64,000 nt of DNA from Burkholderiales bacterium (GTDB taxonomy: Bacteria > Pseudomonadota > Gammaproteobacteria > Burkholderiales > Burkholderiaceae_C). The notes beneath the pieces are model-generated. The model was given only the letters and a program-made list of their open reading frames with translations, had not been told where the DNA came from and made no database searches. The translations under genes and the position numbers were made by a program. Within the stretch, counting starts at the first letter, position 1, and each line of letters opens with the position of its first letter. Of the stretch, positions 44,955 through 53,475 are shown piece by piece. The stretch is from assembly GCA_029268225.1 (NCBI GenBank), contig JAJUGJ010000006.1, positions 96,044-160,043 of the forward strand, read 5' to 3'.

Positions 44955-45779
44955 ATGTCGATGCCGTCGTCTTCGAAGCGGGTTGGGGGCCTTCTGGCGC
45001 GCCGCGGCGTGCTTCTGGCAGCAAGTTGCTGCGCCACACTCGGCTTGTGGGCGTTGCCCGCACAGGCCCAGTGGAGCGCGCTGCCCGATACCATCGTCAA
45101 GGTGAAGCCTGCCGTGGTGATTGTGGGCAGCTACAACCCGACCACGGCGCCGCGTTTCAGTTTGCGGGGCACCGGGTTTGTGGTGGGGTCAGGTAACTGG
45201 GTGGTGAGCAATGCCCATGTCTTGCAAGCCGCTGGCAGTGCCGATACGGCGGGGCAGTTGGTGGTGCAGGTTCGCACGGGCCCCGATTCGTTTCAGACGC
45301 GTGCGGCCAAGGTGCTGGAGAAAGACGTCTTCCACGACCTGACCCTGTTGCAGATTGAGGGCCCACCGGTGCCGGCCTTGCCTGTGGCAGATTCAGATCG
45401 TGTGAAGGAAGGGCAGGAGCTGGCCTTCATGGGATTCCCGATTGGTGGGGCCTTGGGTTTCTCGTCTGTGACGCACAGGGCGATGGTGTCGTCCATCACG
45501 CAGGCACGGTTGCCATCGGCACAGAGCGGGCAACTGAACGAGCGGGCCATCCGAGGCTTGCGTGAGGGCAACTTCCTGATTTTTCAGTTGGACGCCACGG
45601 CCTACCCTGGCAACAGCGGCGGTCCTTTGTTTGACCCGGCCTCGGGAGAGGTGGTGGGGGTGGTGAACATGGTGCTGCTCAAGGGGGGCCGTGAGTCTGC
45701 GCTCAGTCAGCCGTCGGGCATTTCGTATGCGATCCCGGCACGCCATGTCCGCGAGATGATGGCGCGTCAACGACCCTGA
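44955..45779 (+). CDS. Secreted trypsin-like serine protease (S1C/DegP-like, no PDZ)
   Basis: 274 residues. A signal peptide with cleavage probably after ALPAQAQ (near residue 38) sends it to the periplasm. The catalytic triad is visible: His in VVSNAHVL, Asp in FHDLTLLQIEG, Ser in AYPGNSGGPLFDP. The protein ends soon after the protease fold (IPARHVREMM), so it lacks the PDZ domains of DegP. The ATG at 44955 follows the preceding stop directly, so it belongs to the Tat/PqqD/HprK-like cassette and could process the exported protein (inference). It ends 12 bases before the convergent permease gene. Confidence 0.9.
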   Translation: MSMPSSSKRVGGLLARRGVLLAASCCATLGLWALPAQAQWSALPDTIVKVKPAVVIVGSYNPTTAPRFSLRGTGFVVGSGNWVVSNAHVLQAAGSADTAGQLVVQVRTGPDSFQTRAAKVLEKDVFHDLTLLQIEGPPVPALPVADSDRVKEGQELAFMGFPIGGALGFSSVTHRAMVSSITQARLPSAQSGQLNERAIRGLREGNFLIFQLDATAYPGNSGGPLFDPASGEVVGVVNMVLLKGGRESALSQPSGISYAIPARHVREMMARQRP

Positions 45780-45791
45780 ATGACCGGGCTG

Positions 45792-46934
45792 TCAGCGAAA
45801 CTGTCGCTGGAAACGGTATACACCCAACGCCCAGAAGACCAGTCCGAGCAGGGCCATTTTCATGCCCTTGGGCCACAGTACCGTCAGGTCGCTGCCTTTG
45901 AGCAGCACGCCATATGCAATGTCGACGAAGTAGGTCATGGGTGAGAACGCCACCATGTTCTGCAGCCATGAGGGCATGCTCTCGCGCAAACTCCAGGTGC
46001 CTGAGAGCATGATGATGGGCATCACCAGCAGCACGACAATGAGGCCCACCTGACCCGAGTTGCGGGCGAAGGTGGAGGCGAGCACTCCCAGCCCGGAGCT
46101 GGTGATGGCGTAAAGCGCGATCAGGGTGAAAAAGACCCACGGGCTACCGACAAAGGGGACACCCACGAGTTGGTGCATGACGAGGCCGACGGCGACCAGT
46201 GAGCCGAGTAGCACCACCGATGTCATGGCAAAGGCCTTGGCCAGCACGATCTGCAGAGGGGACAGGGGGGACACCAGCAGTTGCTCCACGGTGCCTCGCT
46301 CCTTCTCGCGTACCAGGGCGGCAGCAGGCAAGAGGATGCACGCAACGGTGACCATGGTGAGCAGCTCGGACAGCGTGGCGTACCAGGACTCCGTCAGGCT
46401 GGGGTTGAAGCGGGTACGTGGCTGGATGTCGATCTGCGGTAGCACGACAGGCCGACCTTGCGCGGCGGCCTGTCCGCCGATCAATTCGCCCACCAGGGTG
46501 AAGAGGATGCGTTCGGTGTAGCTGGACAGGAGGAAGCCGAGGTTGGCATCGCTGGCGTCTACCACCAACTGCAGCGACGGACTTTGCGCGCGCAGCAGGT
46601 CTCTCTCGAAACCGTGAGGCAAGGTGAGCACACCACGCAGCTCTCCGCGCTCCAGGGCGCGTGAGACGAGTTGATCGTCATCGGCCAAGGGAACGATGGT
46701 GAACTGCTGCTTGGGCAGACGGTAGACGAGCTCGCGCGACAAGGTGCTGTGGTCGCGATCAATGATGCCGATGGGGGTCTCCTTGAGGTCGAGCGCGGGG
46801 GCACCAGACGCCAGCAGGATATCGAGCGTGAAGATGAAGATGACGAAGCTGAGCAGGGCGCGGTCGCGGTAGAGCTGCTTCCACTCCTTGGTCATCAGGG
46901 CGCTCACCTGAGTGAGCCAGCGGCGCAAGCTCAT
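45792..46934 (-). CDS. ABC-2 type transporter permease
   Basis: 380-residue ABC-2 permease. One helix near the N-terminus (about 28-48), a periplasmic domain of about 130 residues and five C-terminal helices: LLTMVTVACILLPAAALVREKERGTVEQLLVSPLSPLQ contains the conserved E-x-G coupling region, and PMTYFVDIAYG follows near the end. It is related to YhhJ/YbhS/YbhR. It pairs with the next permease (starts and stops overlap by ATGA) as a heterodimeric channel for the ATPase encoded upstream. The substrate could be a hydrophobic compound or polymer; no specificity is visible. Confidence 0.92.
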   Translation of the reverse strand: MSLRRWLTQVSALMTKEWKQLYRDRALLSFVIFIFTLDILLASGAPALDLKETPIGIIDRDHSTLSRELVYRLPKQQFTIVPLADDDQLVSRALERGELRGVLTLPHGFERDLLRAQSPSLQLVVDASDANLGFLLSSYTERILFTLVGELIGGQAAAQGRPVVLPQIDIQPRTRFNPSLTESWYATLSELLTMVTVACILLPAAALVREKERGTVEQLLVSPLSPLQIVLAKAFAMTSVVLLGSLVAVGLVMHQLVGVPFVGSPWVFFTLIALYAITSSGLGVLASTFARNSGQVGLIVVLLVMPIIMLSGTWSLRESMPSWLQNMVAFSPMTYFVDIAYGVLLKGSDLTVLWPKGMKMALLGLVFWALGVYRFQRQFR

Positions 46935-48085
46935 GTGGCGGTCCTCTTGTGGAACAGGGCGTGGGCCAGGGTGAGGGCCGCTGCACCGTATGCGGCCATG
47001 GCCAGCATTTCCGGCCAGAACACCTCAATGCCGGCGCCGCGCACGTACACCCCGCGAATCACGCGCAGAAAATCCGCGGCGGGGAACAGGTGGCTGATGA
47101 ACTGGTTGACCGGGTCGGCGGTCTCCAGCGGTGCGTAGAGGCCGGCGAATTGCATGGAGGCGATCACCGCCGTCATGGTGGTGATGATGATGGCGGCCTG
47201 CTGTGTCTTGACGGCCGCCGAGACGAGCAGACCCATGCTGGACGTGGCGATGACGTAGAGCAGCATGGCGAGCGTGAAAGCCAGTGCATGGCCGCGGAAG
47301 GGCACGTCAAACCAGAAAGCGACCAGCGCCCAGAGCATGAAGCCGTTGACCATGCCGATGCCCACGACCGGGATGAGTTTGCCAAGCAGGAACTCGAAGC
47401 GGGTGACGGTGGAACTGGCGATGTTGTAGATGGAGCCGCTTTCCTTCTCGCGCACGACGCTCACCGCGATCAGGAGCGGCGGACACATCATCAGGATCAT
47501 CATCATGAGCGCGGGCGCAATCATGGCGACGCTGCGCAACTCGGGGTTGTAGAGGTAGCGGGTCTGCAAAGCCACAGGCTGGGTGACTTGGCGGGTGAGG
47601 GCAGAGCGGGCGCCCCATTGCGCCGCGGCATAGCGCTGGCGCAGGTCTTGGTTGGCCTGGGCGTTGATGGCCTCGACGTAGCCGCCGATGGTGCGCGCGG
47701 GCTCGGTGAACGCGCCGTCGATCTGGATGGAGACCTGGGCGGTCTGGCCGCTTTGCAGTTGGCGCTCGAAGCCTGAACCGACCCAGATGAGCAAGCGGGC
47801 CTGGTAGGCGGCGAGGGCTGCGTCGGCGCGGGTGGGGGCGTGGGTGACCTCCACCTGCTTGAAGTGGCGGGTGGAGAGGAAGCGCTGGGTGTATTCGCGG
47901 CTGGCGGCGGTTTGATCTTCGTCGACGATGACGACGCCGACGTTGTCGATGTTGCTGGTCATGCCGTAGGTGAACACCAGCATCAGCAGGATAGGCAGGA
48001 AAAAGGCGAGGGTCAGGTAGAGCCGGTCACGCAGCGCTTCGCTGACCTCTTTGGCCACCAGGGTGCGCACACGCAGCAGGTTCAT
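46931..48085 (-). CDS. ABC-2 type transporter permease
   Basis: 384-residue ABC-2 permease with the same layout as its partner: an N-terminal helix (FFLPILLMLVFTYG), a periplasmic domain to about residue 180, then five or six helices with VSVVREKESGSIYNIASSTVTRFEFLLGK as coupling motif and FPAADFLRVIRGVYVRG late. Overlaps of 4 bases with the ATPase gene before it and with the other permease after it show tight coupling. The sequence is intact with no frame break. Confidence 0.92.
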   Translation of the reverse strand: MNLLRVRTLVAKEVSEALRDRLYLTLAFFLPILLMLVFTYGMTSNIDNVGVVIVDEDQTAASREYTQRFLSTRHFKQVEVTHAPTRADAALAAYQARLLIWVGSGFERQLQSGQTAQVSIQIDGAFTEPARTIGGYVEAINAQANQDLRQRYAAAQWGARSALTRQVTQPVALQTRYLYNPELRSVAMIAPALMMMILMMCPPLLIAVSVVREKESGSIYNIASSTVTRFEFLLGKLIPVVGIGMVNGFMLWALVAFWFDVPFRGHALAFTLAMLLYVIATSSMGLLVSAAVKTQQAAIIITTMTAVIASMQFAGLYAPLETADPVNQFISHLFPAADFLRVIRGVYVRGAGIEVFWPEMLAMAAYGAAALTLAHALFHKRTAT

Positions 48086-50178
48086 GCGGCCTCCTGGGCA
48101 TGGGCGCCTGCGTCCTGACCTTCGCGGCTGAGCACGATGTCGATGAAGACGTCTTCCATCGTCAGGGGCCGGGGAATGACGTTGGCGCTGCGCTGACGGG
48201 CTGCACGCAGCACGCTGAAGATGCGGGCACGGTCGGCCTCAGGATCGTGCGACATGATGTGGATGTTGCGGCCGTGGAGCACCGCGTTTGCGAAACCGGC
48301 TTCTTGGAGCGCCTGCATGGCCAGCAGGGCATTGCGCGGGGTGATTTCGAGCAATTGGCCGCGACGTGCAAGCAGGTCTTGCTTGAGCTGGACAGGCGGC
48401 GCGTCGGCCACGACACGTCCGGCGTACATCATGGCCACGCGGTCGCACAGTTCGGCCTCGGCCATGTAGTGGGTGGTCAGCAAGATGGCAACGCCGTCTT
48501 CGCGGGCCAGCTTGCGCAAAATGCTCCAGAAGTGCTTGCGACCAATGGGGTCCACGCCGGAGGTGGGCTCATCCAGAAAGAGCACGCGCGGGCGGTGGAC
48601 CAAGGCGCAGCCCAGAGCCAGACGTTGGCGCAGACCCATGGGCAGACTGATGGCGGCAACCTGCTCATATCCGTGCAGTTCGCCCAGTTCAATGGCCCAG
48701 CGGGTACGTTCGCGGGCTGTCTTGCGGGGCAAACCGTAGATGCCGGCAAACAGCATGAGGTTCTCCTCCACCGTGAGGTCGGTGTAGAGGGAGAAGGCCT
48801 GCGACATGTAGCCGATGCGCTCTTTGATCGCCTGGCGGGCGTGACGCATGTCTGATCCGGCGACGCGGCCCAGGCCGGCGCTGGGGGGCAGGATGCCGGT
48901 CAGCATTTTGATGGCGGTGGTCTTGCCCGCACCATTGGCGCCTAGCAGGCCGAAGATGTCGCCATAGCCGACCTGGAAAGACACGCCATCGACGGCGCGA
49001 AACGACCCGAAATCTCGCGTCAGGGCCTGGGCATCGATGGCCCAGCCGCTGTCACGCTGGCCGATCCCTTCGGGGCTGACGTTGGCGCGGGTATCTCTCG
49101 CCGGGCCTTCAACGGGGGCGGCCAGAGGCTGCGTTGCGCCTGTTTCGGCAAGGCGGGCTGATGGTGATGGCGGCAGGTACGAACGCGCTGCGATGGCATC
49201 GGTCCACAGGTGTGCGATGAACAGGTCTTCCAGTTGCGGCCGGGTGACGATGGGTGCTTCGACCTTGGGTAAGCCGGCGGCCACCAGGGCTGCTTGGACC
49301 TGGCTCTGGGCTTGGCCGGGATCCCGCAAGGGCACAAACATCCTCACCTGACCTTGTGTGGCCTCGTGTTGGGGAAAGGCTTGCGTGAGGACGGCCAGCG
49401 CCTGACCTTCTGCGGGACACTGCACGATGGTGGCGTCCGCGCGGTCAATGAGCAGGTCGGGCGCGCCCTCGAGGATGATCTGCCCTTCGTGCATCAGGGC
49501 CACATGGTCGAAGCGACTGGCTTCGTCCAGGTACGCGGTGGAGATCAGTGCAGTGATCTGCTCGGTGTGGATGAGTTGCGCCAGGATGAGCCAGAAGTCT
49601 CGGCGGGAGACTGGATCGACACCGGTGGTGGGCTCATCGAGGATGATGAGACGCGGGGCATGGATGAGGGTGCAGATGAGGCCAAGCTTTTGCTTCATGC
49701 CGCCCGACAACTGGCCGGCGGGGCGCGCTCGGAAAGCGCTGAGGCGGGTGACCTCAAGAAGCCGTTCTTTGCGCTCGCGCAACTGCGCTGGGGGCACCAT
49801 GCGCAGGCGGGCAAAGAAGTCGATGTTCTCTTCAATGGACAGCGTCGGGTAAAGGTTCAGGCCCAGGCCTTGAGGCATGAATCCGATGGCGCTTTTGACT
49901 TGCTCGGCCTGCTGTTCGGTGTCGATGGTGCGTCCGAGCACCTCGACCTGCCCCTCTTCGTGGCTGAGCACCCCGGCCACCACTTTCATGAGGCTGCTCT
50001 TGCCTGCGCCGTCGGCACCGATCAGGCCATAGATCTGGGCAGGCTTGATGTCCAGGGAGACCTGTCGCACAGCTTCGACCAGGTCGTAGCGCTTGACGAG
50101 CTTGTGCAGCCGCACGACGGGTCGCGCCCGCCGCCGCTCATCAGGCAGGATGCTGCTGGACGCGAACTGGGAGTCCAT
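48082..50178 (-). CDS. Double ABC ATPase (two fused nucleotide-binding domains, RbbA/YhiH-like N-part)
   Basis: 698 residues with two complete ATPase domains. NBD1 has Walker A GADGAGKSS, signature LSGGMKQK and Walker B LIILDEPTTGVDP. A linker of about 80 residues (with PSPSARLAETG) leads to NBD2, which has GANGAGKTT and LFLDEPTSGVDP with signature region LPMGLRQRLALG. In NBD2 the canonical LSGG is replaced by LPMG, so that ATP site may be weak. Unlike RbbA, no permease is fused; the two permeases follow as separate genes. It lies 4 bases after the HlyD-like gene. Confidence 0.93.
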   Translation of the reverse strand: MDSQFASSSILPDERRRARPVVRLHKLVKRYDLVEAVRQVSLDIKPAQIYGLIGADGAGKSSLMKVVAGVLSHEEGQVEVLGRTIDTEQQAEQVKSAIGFMPQGLGLNLYPTLSIEENIDFFARLRMVPPAQLRERKERLLEVTRLSAFRARPAGQLSGGMKQKLGLICTLIHAPRLIILDEPTTGVDPVSRRDFWLILAQLIHTEQITALISTAYLDEASRFDHVALMHEGQIILEGAPDLLIDRADATIVQCPAEGQALAVLTQAFPQHEATQGQVRMFVPLRDPGQAQSQVQAALVAAGLPKVEAPIVTRPQLEDLFIAHLWTDAIAARSYLPPSPSARLAETGATQPLAAPVEGPARDTRANVSPEGIGQRDSGWAIDAQALTRDFGSFRAVDGVSFQVGYGDIFGLLGANGAGKTTAIKMLTGILPPSAGLGRVAGSDMRHARQAIKERIGYMSQAFSLYTDLTVEENLMLFAGIYGLPRKTARERTRWAIELGELHGYEQVAAISLPMGLRQRLALGCALVHRPRVLFLDEPTSGVDPIGRKHFWSILRKLAREDGVAILLTTHYMAEAELCDRVAMMYAGRVVADAPPVQLKQDLLARRGQLLEITPRNALLAMQALQEAGFANAVLHGRNIHIMSHDPEADRARIFSVLRAARQRSANVIPRPLTMEDVFIDIVLSREGQDAGAHAQEAA

Positions 50179-50182
50179 GAGC

Positions 50183-51289
50183 TCAATGGCGGGGGGCGTG
50201 CCAGGCAGCGTCCGGGCTCAGGCGGATCATGCCGTCGGCAGGCTGGCCAGGCAGCAGTTTGAGCTGCGATGCTTTGGTGGGGTAAAGGCGAACTTCAAAG
50301 ACCAGCTTGGTGCGCTCATCGCGCGTTTGCACTTCCTTGGGCGTGAACTCGGCTCGGTTGGCAATGTAGCCAACCTTGGCCTCGATGGGCTGCTCGGGGG
50401 CAGAGTCGGTCCAGATCTGGGCAGCTTGGCCCAGTTGGATGCGGCCCAACATGGGTTCGGGGATGTAGGCCTTGAGATAGACCTTGGACAGGTCAGTGAT
50501 GGCGTACAACGGGACGCCATGGTTCACGGCCTCACCGGGGTTGACGTAGCGCGCTACCACATGGCCATTGACGGGGGCGCTGACCGTGAGCTCCTTGGAT
50601 TCGCTGGCGGCCTCCAGTGCCTTGGCTTGGGCCATCTCGGCCTGGGCGATGGCTGCCTGCAATTCGGCGGAGCGCGATGCGATGCGCTGGGGGGCGAGGC
50701 GTGCGTTTTGCAGGTTGACCTGGGCTTTCTGAACCTGCGCGCGGGCACTGCTGTATTGCTCCAGCGCACTCCGGGTGGCCACCTGCGCGCGCTCCAGCGC
50801 CTGGGGCCCGACAAAGCCTTGCTCGGCCAGTTGCTTGACGCGGTCGCGCTCCAGGGCACTTTGTTGGGCCACCACGCCGAGCCGGGTGAGCTCGGCCTGG
50901 GCTGCGGTGAGGTCGGCCTGTGCTGTTTGGGTGAGCATGGCGGTTTCACTGCGCAGCAAGGTCAGGGACGATTCGAGGGCGCGCACTTGGGCCATTTGGG
51001 CTGCCGCCGCGGCCGCAGCCTGTGCCGTGCGAGCGGCCACACCGTCGTCGTGCAACTTGAGCATGACTTGGCCTGATTTCACCGTGTCGCCCTCACGCAC
51101 CAGCACCTCGGAGATGCGCGCAGGCACGCGCGCCGACACCACGATCTGGTCGCTCTCAATGCGGCCATTGACCTGCACCAGGCCGCTGTCCGACTCGGAC
51201 TGGCCGCTCAGGAAAACACCTGCAGCCAGTGCAGCCACGGCCACCAGGCCTGCCCCCACCATCCAGCGACTTGTGCGTGTCCATGCCAT
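50183..51289 (-). CDS. HlyD/EmrA-type periplasmic adaptor (membrane fusion protein)
   Basis: 368 residues. A single N-terminal helix (about 9-28) anchors the protein. The lipoyl/barrel halves flank a long alanine- and glutamine-rich coiled coil (about 80-230). VNGRIESDQIVVSARVPARISEVLVREGDTV is the first barrel strand set, and VSAPVNGHVVARYVNPGEAV the second. It couples the downstream ATPase and permeases to an outer-membrane channel, possibly the TolC-family protein at 56831-58675 (inference). The ATG at 51289 was chosen; an in-frame TTG at 51319 is less likely. Confidence 0.92.
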   Translation of the reverse strand: MAWTRTSRWMVGAGLVAVAALAAGVFLSGQSESDSGLVQVNGRIESDQIVVSARVPARISEVLVREGDTVKSGQVMLKLHDDGVAARTAQAAAAAAAQMAQVRALESSLTLLRSETAMLTQTAQADLTAAQAELTRLGVVAQQSALERDRVKQLAEQGFVGPQALERAQVATRSALEQYSSARAQVQKAQVNLQNARLAPQRIASRSAELQAAIAQAEMAQAKALEAASESKELTVSAPVNGHVVARYVNPGEAVNHGVPLYAITDLSKVYLKAYIPEPMLGRIQLGQAAQIWTDSAPEQPIEAKVGYIANRAEFTPKEVQTRDERTKLVFEVRLYPTKASQLKLLPGQPADGMIRLSPDAAWHAPRH

Positions 51290-51434
51290 CTTGTTTCGCT
51301 TCCCTTGTTTGCGCGTCAAGTCTACCGGGAAGCGGCGCGGTTGTGCGATTTGTCACGCTGTCTGCCAGCGAGGGGCAACCCTGTGAATTTGTTTGGCGGT
51401 CGCCCTTCAACGTGGACGGTTCGCGGCCGATAAC

Positions 51435-51452
51435 CCTCCAAGGTCATGGAGG
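51435..51452 (+). promoter_or_regulatory. Hairpin sequestering the Shine-Dalgarno of the EF-hand protein gene
   Basis: CCTCCA (51435-51440) pairs with TGGAGG (51447-51452) around a 6-base loop. The right arm contains the GGAGG ribosome site placed 7 bases before the ATG at 51460. In the mRNA the pairing would hide the site, so translation may be conditional on temperature, protein binding or upstream structure (inference). The surrounding 170 bases (51290-51459) are the divergent promoter region shared with the exporter operon. Confidence 0.5.
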
Positions 51453-51459
51453 TGCGGTG

Positions 51460-52590
51460 ATGAAAGTGGAAGCAAGTTTGATGTCGCTGCGCGCGCAGCA
51501 CCGGTCTGAGCGTGCCCATGTGGTCAGTGAGCGCTTGCAGTGGCAGGTTGGCGCATCAAGGCCCGACGCGGCCACGCCTGCCGCTGCCGCCGCTTTGCCG
51601 CGCCCGGCCCCCATGGCCATCAACCCGACGGGCAAGGCGGAAGAGCCTCTGTCTTCCGCCGAGAACACTGAGGCGTCCGGGGTGGTGTCGGGCAACCTGT
51701 CGCCGCGCTTGCTCGCCTTGCGCGACATGTTGGAGCGGCTGACAGGCGAGGTGATTCGTCTTTATGGCGAGGAGGCTCGCGAGGCAGCGTCGCAAGGCGC
51801 GCAAGGTGAAGGCGAGTTGCGCGTGCGCGAGGAGGCCGGGCCCCCGTCCGCCTCGGGTTTGGCAGCGGGTGGACCATCCTGGTCGTATGAGCGGCACGAG
51901 CTGTATCACGAGGCCGAGTCCAGCGACTTTGCGGCGCAGGGGGTGATCCTGACGGCGGACGGACGTCAAGTCAGCTTCGAGCTGAGCTTGAGCATGCAGC
52001 GCAGCTTCACCGAGGTGTCCAGCACGGTGTTGCGAGGCGGGGCGGTGCCGCAGCAAGATCCTTTGGTGATCAATTTCGATGGGATGGCCGCGCAGTTGCA
52101 GGATCAGCGCTTCAGTTTTGACTTGAATGCCGATGGTCAAGTCGAGCAGGTGGCGCTTCTGTCAGGTGACAGGGGCTATCTGGCATTGGACCGCAATGGC
52201 AACGGTCGCGTCGATGATGGCCGCGAGCTGTTCGGCCCCATGACAGGCGAGGGGTTTGCCGAGCTGTCCCAGTGGGACGATGATGGCAACGGCTGGATCG
52301 ATGAGGCCGATGCCGTTTTCAAACGCTTGCAGGTGTGGATGCCGCAAGCGGGAGCTGTCGCTACGACCGAAGCCGACGGCGAGAGCGCCGCGACCGTCGC
52401 GCCGGCGTCGGCCACGATGCGGTCCTTGAGCACCTTGGGGGTTGGTGCGCTGTACTTGGGGGCCGTGAGTACGCCCTTCGAACTCAAGGGGGCCGACCAG
52501 CAGAGCCTGGGCACGGTGCGCTCCAGCAGCGTTTACCTCAGCGAGGCAGGTGGCGCAGGCACCGTCCAGCAAATTGACCTGACAGTGTGA
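51460..52590 (+). CDS. EF-hand-like calcium-binding protein of unknown function
   Basis: 376 residues, no signal peptide. The first 130 residues are low-complexity Ala/Pro/Glu with one helix (LSPRLLALRDMLERLTGEVIRLYGEEARE). A beta-rich middle (VILTADGRQVSFELSLSMQRSF) is followed by three consecutive acidic loops of EF-hand or VCBS type: DLNADGQVEQV, DRNGNGRVDDGRELFG and DDDGNGWIDEADAVF. These closely resemble Ca-binding segments seen in bacterial proteins related to type I-secreted ones. The ATG at 51460 has the GGAGG ribosome site and discards an implausible upstream extension. Its role is unknown; it could be a cytoplasmic or unconventionally secreted calcium protein. Confidence 0.78.
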   Translation: MKVEASLMSLRAQHRSERAHVVSERLQWQVGASRPDAATPAAAAALPRPAPMAINPTGKAEEPLSSAENTEASGVVSGNLSPRLLALRDMLERLTGEVIRLYGEEAREAASQGAQGEGELRVREEAGPPSASGLAAGGPSWSYERHELYHEAESSDFAAQGVILTADGRQVSFELSLSMQRSFTEVSSTVLRGGAVPQQDPLVINFDGMAAQLQDQRFSFDLNADGQVEQVALLSGDRGYLALDRNGNGRVDDGRELFGPMTGEGFAELSQWDDDGNGWIDEADAVFKRLQVWMPQAGAVATTEADGESAATVAPASATMRSLSTLGVGALYLGAVSTPFELKGADQQSLGTVRSSSVYLSEAGGAGTVQQIDLTV

Positions 52591-52673
52591 CGCATCTGTC
52601 ATCATGGCGGGGGTGAATGGCGCCTAAGCTGTTGGCGTCAAGTCAATTTACTCACGTCAATCAGGATCGACTC

Positions 52674-53468
52674 ATGGACATCAAGAATAGCGTGGCCCTC
52701 ATCACGGGCGGTGGCAAGGGCATTGGCGAGGCTGTGGCCAAGCATTTCGTGCGGCAAGGGGCCAAGGTGGCCATTGTTGACATGGTGCAGGAGGACATCG
52801 ACCGCGTGGTGGCCGAGATCAAGGCCATGGGTGGCGAGGCCATCGGTGTGCAGGCCGATGTGAGCAGCGAGGCTGACACCGCACGCTTTGTCGAGGCCAC
52901 CGTGAGCGCGTTTGGTCAGTTGAACATTGCGGTGGCGTGCGCGGGCATCATCCGCGACGGCACCATGCTGGCGCTGGACAAGACCACCGGCAAGGTCTCT
53001 CGCAAGATGGGCATGGACAAGTGGAAGCCCGTGATCGACGTGGACCTGACCGGCACCTTCCTGACCCTGCGTGACGCGGCCGAGGCCATGGTCAATGGCG
53101 GGTGGCAGGGGTTGTTGGTGCCGATTTCATCGGTCAACAAGATCGGGCAGATCGGACAGCTGAACTATTCGTCGGCCAAGTCGGCGGTGGCGATGATGCC
53201 CAAGATCATCGTCGGGGAGTTCCTGCTGCGTGGCATCCGCAACATCCGTTGCGTGGGCATTGCGCCGGGCTACACCGCCACTCCCATGCTCACGGGCATG
53301 AACCAGGAGGCGCTCAAGGCCATCTTGAAGGATGTGCACATCGATCGCCTGATCGAGCCGCAGGAGATTGCCGACATGATTGGCTACTGCGTGCAAAACG
53401 AAGCGCTCAATGCCACCACCATCGAGATCACGGGGGGGCTGTGCTACCCCGGCGGCATCGCGAAGTGA
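52674..53468 (+). CDS. SDR family NAD(P)-dependent oxidoreductase
   Basis: 264-residue short-chain dehydrogenase. Cofactor motif TGGGKGIGEA at the N-terminus, ACAGII near residue 90, catalytic Ser in PISSVNKIGQIG and the Y-x3-K motif NYSSAKSAVA near residue 165 are all present. VDMVQEDI after strand 2 suggests NAD preference. The start is the ATG at 52674 with AGGA seven bases upstream; an earlier in-frame codon adds no conserved residues. The substrate is unknown. It stands alone between the EF-hand gene and the convergent PhnD-like gene. Confidence 0.92.
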   Translation: MDIKNSVALITGGGKGIGEAVAKHFVRQGAKVAIVDMVQEDIDRVVAEIKAMGGEAIGVQADVSSEADTARFVEATVSAFGQLNIAVACAGIIRDGTMLALDKTTGKVSRKMGMDKWKPVIDVDLTGTFLTLRDAAEAMVNGGWQGLLVPISSVNKIGQIGQLNYSSAKSAVAMMPKIIVGEFLLRGIRNIRCVGIAPGYTATPMLTGMNQEALKAILKDVHIDRLIEPQEIADMIGYCVQNEALNATTIEITGGLCYPGGIAK

Positions 53469-53475
53469 GCGGGCC

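Noticed and set aside
46949..47776. 275-codon plus-strand frame opposite an ABC permease
   Set aside because: The Asp/His/Glu/Gly-rich sequence lacks domains, while the permease has helices and coupled overlaps with its neighbours.
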